DNA of 64,000 bases from Limanda limanda (Eukaryota > Chordata > Actinopteri > Pleuronectiformes > Pleuronectidae): positions 14,109,358-14,173,357 of the forward strand of contig NC_083653.1 in the NCBI RefSeq assembly GCF_963576545.1, read 5' to 3'. The notes beneath the pieces were generated by a model, which saw only the letters and a list, made by a program, of their open reading frames with translations, was not told where the DNA came from and searched no databases. Of this stretch, positions 63,894 to 64,000 are shown in pieces. A program made the position numbers and the translations under genes. Numbering within the stretch: the first letter of the stretch is position 1; every line of letters begins with the position of its first letter.

Positions 63894-64000
63894 AAGGAGT
63901 ATTGTAGATTAGATTCCAGATCTACCCAATCAGACCTTCACAGCTTGTGCCTTTATGTTTTATCTGTATATTTACAGCTTGATGGATCGATTGAAACGTG

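Overview
The window comes from a ray-finned (teleost) fish genome, most likely a percomorph. The genes have short vertebrate-type exons with GT-AG introns. Two HSP90-alpha genes lie in tandem, as known for fish hsp90aa1.1 and hsp90aa1.2. Long CA/TG microsatellites, tRNA-derived SINEs and small non-autonomous DNA transposons fill the non-coding DNA. Assignments rest on recalled protein families and on splice sites read by eye; no search was run.

Layout. (1) 1-11105: intergenic DNA and the 3' UTR side of ppp2r5c, with a (CA)n tract, a ~750 bp purine-rich minisatellite and a 128 bp (GT)n tract. (2) 11106-33886, minus strand: ppp2r5c, the B56-gamma regulatory subunit of protein phosphatase 2A, with 16 coding exons (577 aa). 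A second, downstream first exon at 23378-23471 gives a 525 aa isoform. (3) 35345-40550, minus: hsp90aa1.2 (733 aa), with a non-coding first exon and a five-unit heat-shock element (HSE). (4) 41302-45440, minus: hsp90aa1.1 (724 aa), with a non-coding first exon, TATA box and HSE cluster. (5) 48218-53638, plus: wdr20, a WD40 cofactor of the USP12/USP46 deubiquitinases, with two possible C-termini and a threonine-rich insert. (6) 60159-61571, minus: mgat2, an intronless Golgi GlcNAc-transferase II gene.

ppp2r5c, the HSP90-alpha gene(s) and wdr20 form an ancient vertebrate neighbourhood (human 14q32), but no DYNC1H1 coding sequence is seen between ppp2r5c and hsp90aa1.2. The genes do not form one pathway. 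They share general signalling and protein-homeostasis roles: phosphatase targeting, chaperoning, deubiquitination and N-glycan maturation. hsp90aa1.1 and wdr20 are head to head, ~2.8 kb apart.

No new biological system was found. The most useful observations are the alternative ppp2r5c promoter/first exon, the full set of HSEs around the two hsp90 copies (one cluster lies inside intron 1), the alternative wdr20 tails, and several transposable elements with recognisable ends, including a 1,025 bp hAT-like element with a near-perfect 8 bp target duplication.
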